Below, in pieces: positions 7,001 to 7,756 of a DNA stretch of 7,756 nucleotides; position 1 is the first letter of the stretch; every line of letters begins with the position of its first letter. The stretch is from Oscillospiraceae bacterium (GTDB taxonomy: Bacteria; Bacillota; Clostridia; Oscillospirales; UBA929): positions 1 through 7,756 of the forward strand of contig JAIRML010000051.1 of assembly GCA_031258665.1 (NCBI GenBank), given 5' to 3'. The notes under the pieces were generated by a model. The model did no database searches. It was not told the origin of the DNA and saw nothing but the letters and a program-made list of their open reading frames with translations. Made by a program: the position numbers and the translations under genes.

Positions 7001-7756
7001 TCGCCGTTTTTCACCTTGAGCGTGAACGGCCGCTCCGCGCGGACGGTGATCTCGACGGCCGACTCCGCCGTCGGGCGCGGCGCCGCCCTGACGCTGAAGG
7101 TGTGGCCCGCCATCCACAGATTGTCTATGCCGTTGCCCTCCGTCAGCTGCATGTTCCAATTCACTGTGTTTTGCGGCGCGTCCAGCGTGATGCCGACAAT
7201 GTCCTCAATGATCGAACCGATCGCCAGCGCGCCCGTCCAGCCCACAAAATTGGAGCGCGACGGCTGGGTGTCGCTGGATTCCGTGGAGCCGGGGATGTCC
7301 CACTCCGACGAGTAGTTCTCCCACAGTGTGTGCAGGTAGCTGTTGTAACGGTCATACGCGCCTTGCGCGCGCACGCGCTCCAGCGCGTCTATATGCCGGA
7401 CGGCCTCTTGAAACGCCAGTTTGTCATAGCCGTACCGCTGCAGCCCTTTGATGTACTGATAGGATGTCGGAGACCACATCGCGCCGTTCCAGTATCCGCC
7501 CGTCGGCTTGAAGCTGCCGTAATCATATGTGACGGTGGACAGCCCCTGCGGGCGGAACATCTTCTCGGAATTGAGCGCGTAGAGGCGGATCATGCGCTCC
7601 GCCTGCTCCGGCGTGGCCGCGCCCGCCGCCAGCGCCCAAAGCCCGGTCGGCGTGGCGATGTTGGTGAACGCGGTACCGGCCGAATTGATGTTGAAAAAGA
7701 ACGAGTCCGCCTCGCTCCACATCTTCGTCTGGAGCAGTGCGTACAGGTCCGCCATC
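4096..7756 (-). CDS. Large multi-domain secreted glycosidase, GH63/trehalase-like (alpha/alpha)6, 5' end off window
   Basis: Partial: the frame is open to base 7756. Residues are counted from the ATG at 7755, probably an internal Met. Residues 1-225 look like the C-terminal half of an (alpha/alpha)6 glycosidase domain (GH63/GH37/MGH1-like): PTGLWALAAGAATPEQAERM, GGYWNGAMWSPTSYQYIKGL, WENYSSE and FVGWTGALAIGSIIEDIVG. Glu146 of WENYSSE (codon 7320-7318) is a candidate catalytic base; the usual catalytic Asp would lie upstream. A beta domain (~226-290) follows. Then come beta-sandwich copy 1 (~294-446), FN3-like (~456-539), bacterial Ig-like (~546-645), copy 2 (~661-829), Pro/Glu linker (835-852), copy 3 (~861-1041), InlB/Flg_new-like repeat (~1046-1122) and a terminal domain (~1128-1217) ending FFWDDGYNPLTDR, like the 'FlWd..mkPl' endings of other Bacillota exoenzymes. 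No LPXTG, SLH or membrane anchor is at the C-terminus. Secretion is inferred from the modules. The sugar substrate cannot be told. A terminator follows the TGA. Confidence 0.8.
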   Translation of the reverse strand, partial: MADLYALLQTKMWSEADSFFFNINSAGTAFTNIATPTGLWALAAGAATPEQAERMIRLYALNSEKMFRPQGLSTVTYDYGSFKPTGGYWNGAMWSPTSYQYIKGLQRYGYDKLAFQEAVRHIDALERVRAQGAYDRYNSYLHTLWENYSSEWDIPGSTESSDTQPSRSNFVGWTGALAIGSIIEDIVGITLDAPQNTVNWNMQLTEGNGIDNLWMAGHTFSVRAAPRPTAESAVEITVRAERPFTLKVKNGDAVQTFAVEAGENTFAVAGADTGEGAYLAGKTAALAGFDPAESGDYVLFTNAPNSAVTDGLKNQAGSNPDGNIYNINTIGYRNASVRKSETLPAGAERYEYVKTGVRDGFMVMAKAGTDMQTLRLALGVKNASAVITASLSDASAPEFSKTVSAGPAETAFLVEIPYRAASDDNYLIVKYTITSGSGEVSLKAAARDDGGHYYPAIVEGVTLASGNGSLTVDADVSGAAYDGFNIYYGAGVGGLTETLFVSSLPAVIPGLTNGKRYGVAVAGVKNGVEGDMSDIQYEVPESRPHSDRERAYDDWESVRDIVLNGNTGFDDVKTPLQFEGVAGPVYGSAFSFAVSKNLSNTGVLDGGAVVFPVKPQEDVTTTITVTIRYKTAVVTVAQKAVVKAVEARATYVYGRKGAASGTVNLTEEGSSDWVQFNSGSVTSHARKNIAEPLIGSLQAVSPDGVANDCKFAFTWSDAKDSAPVSNRGLIVRGIGGEISFAVPVSGDIQKLTLYTAIWGGQLNVAFDVNGLTMYTDSVERDATSGLTGQAFEIEFKLSPSDQVRVRVYGSHNASSTWASSNVLQAVTLSEPDVSIVPPIEPPEPPIEEPEESLYIVSEAQPSSVNLTREGSKDWRLFNTTALDNIEQKQNGTGLSGITPLIAVTKMNPNSGTATFSYTDGTRAPSGSHAQGVVFEKANNGITFNAAYSEAAQILRVYIGAWSAKAELRAEVIDGGGAVVKTASGYYDTGAQGGGTPAQYSVFTLRCTLEPGQSLKVTLVTAVSYDATWGNISVSAITLQEVKTAHNIATLPGIANGRIIAAPDTAEEGTEVTVIAKPDDGYHLVEGSLTYTADGLAESIAIVGESFIMPNRGVTVSGVFAEDMPSISTDSRIVIKPISATPSDTAYSPQFTARANADIAFALIVASYDADGRLLAANASPYTLFAGDEVTAQASVARAPEAASYQFFFWDDGYNPLTDR
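4633..6876 (-). repeat. Three divergent copies of a 'DW..F' beta-sandwich module within the glycosidase
   Basis: Copy 1 is 6876-6418, copy 2 is 5775-5269 and copy 3 is 5175-4633. Their openings align: SGDYVLFTN, SSDWVQFNS and SKDWRLFNT, with VNLTEEG and VNLTREG just before copies 2 and 3. Each continues with a Tyr/Trp- and Gly-rich segment near 'LRLALGV', 'LTLYTAIW' or 'LRVYIGAW', then a strand run ending in 'YLIVKYTI', 'QVRVRVYG' or 'SLKVTLVT'. This resembles an unnamed module seen in other secreted bacterial enzymes; a carbohydrate-binding role is inference. Copy 1 is separated from copies 2 and 3 by the FN3-like and Ig-like domains. Confidence 0.6.

Noticed and set aside
1..7756. CRISPR arrays, tRNA or rRNA genes, insertion sequences, attachment sites
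   Set aside because: Looked for on both strands by eye; no array of repeats, cloverleaf, transposase frame or terminal repeats was found.

Overview
The window is GC-rich and every gene I can support lies on the minus strand. Strong AAGGAGG/AGGAGG ribosome binding sites, a signal-peptide surface protein of the thioester-domain type and a large secreted multi-module glycosidase suggest a high-GC Bacillota (Clostridia-like) bacterium. No species can be named, and no rRNA, tRNA, CRISPR array, transposase or phage gene was seen. Reading in the direction of transcription (high to low coordinates), there are four genes in three transcription units.

(1) Positions 7756-4096 carry the C-terminal 1,219+ residues of a very large, probably secreted enzyme. 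It begins inside an (alpha/alpha)6 glycosidase domain of the GH63/trehalase-like clan. After that come accessory beta domains: three divergent copies of one 'DW..F' beta-sandwich module, an FN3-like domain, a bacterial Ig-like domain, an InlB/Flg_new-like repeat and a short terminal domain. Its N-terminus, including the signal peptide and probably the catalytic acid, is off the window. A strong hairpin with a UUCG loop and a long-range outer stem (about 4002-4085) ends the unit.

(2) Positions 3970-1707 form a two-gene peroxide-detoxification operon. A TTGACA / extended -10 promoter drives ahpC (187 aa, typical 2-Cys peroxiredoxin). Its stop codon overlaps by one base the start of a 541-aa flavoprotein reductase. 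That protein carries AhpF's modules in swapped order: the thioredoxin-reductase-like FAD/NAD body is first and the AhpF-type double thioredoxin fold is last. The reductase is inferred to pass electrons from NAD(P)H through its C-terminal CxxC to AhpC.

(3) Positions 1706-1229 are a 478-base intergenic region packed with perfect hairpins. Two of them share TTGTTG/CAACA ends and an identical 13-base tail although the interiors of their stems differ. A TTGACA promoter near its low-coordinate end probably drives the last gene.

(4) Positions 1228-1 encode the N-terminal 409 residues of a secreted thioester-domain (TQXA-type) surface protein with a GTG start. The cysteine of the expected Cys-Gln thioester is present, but the glutamine position reads lysine. 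The C-terminus and any wall anchor are off the window.

The most interesting points are the Cys/Lys substitution in the thioester domain, the permuted AhpF with an extra cysteine beside its active site, the three-copy beta-sandwich module in the glycosidase, and the structured intergenic repeats. I do not see a clearly new multi-gene system.
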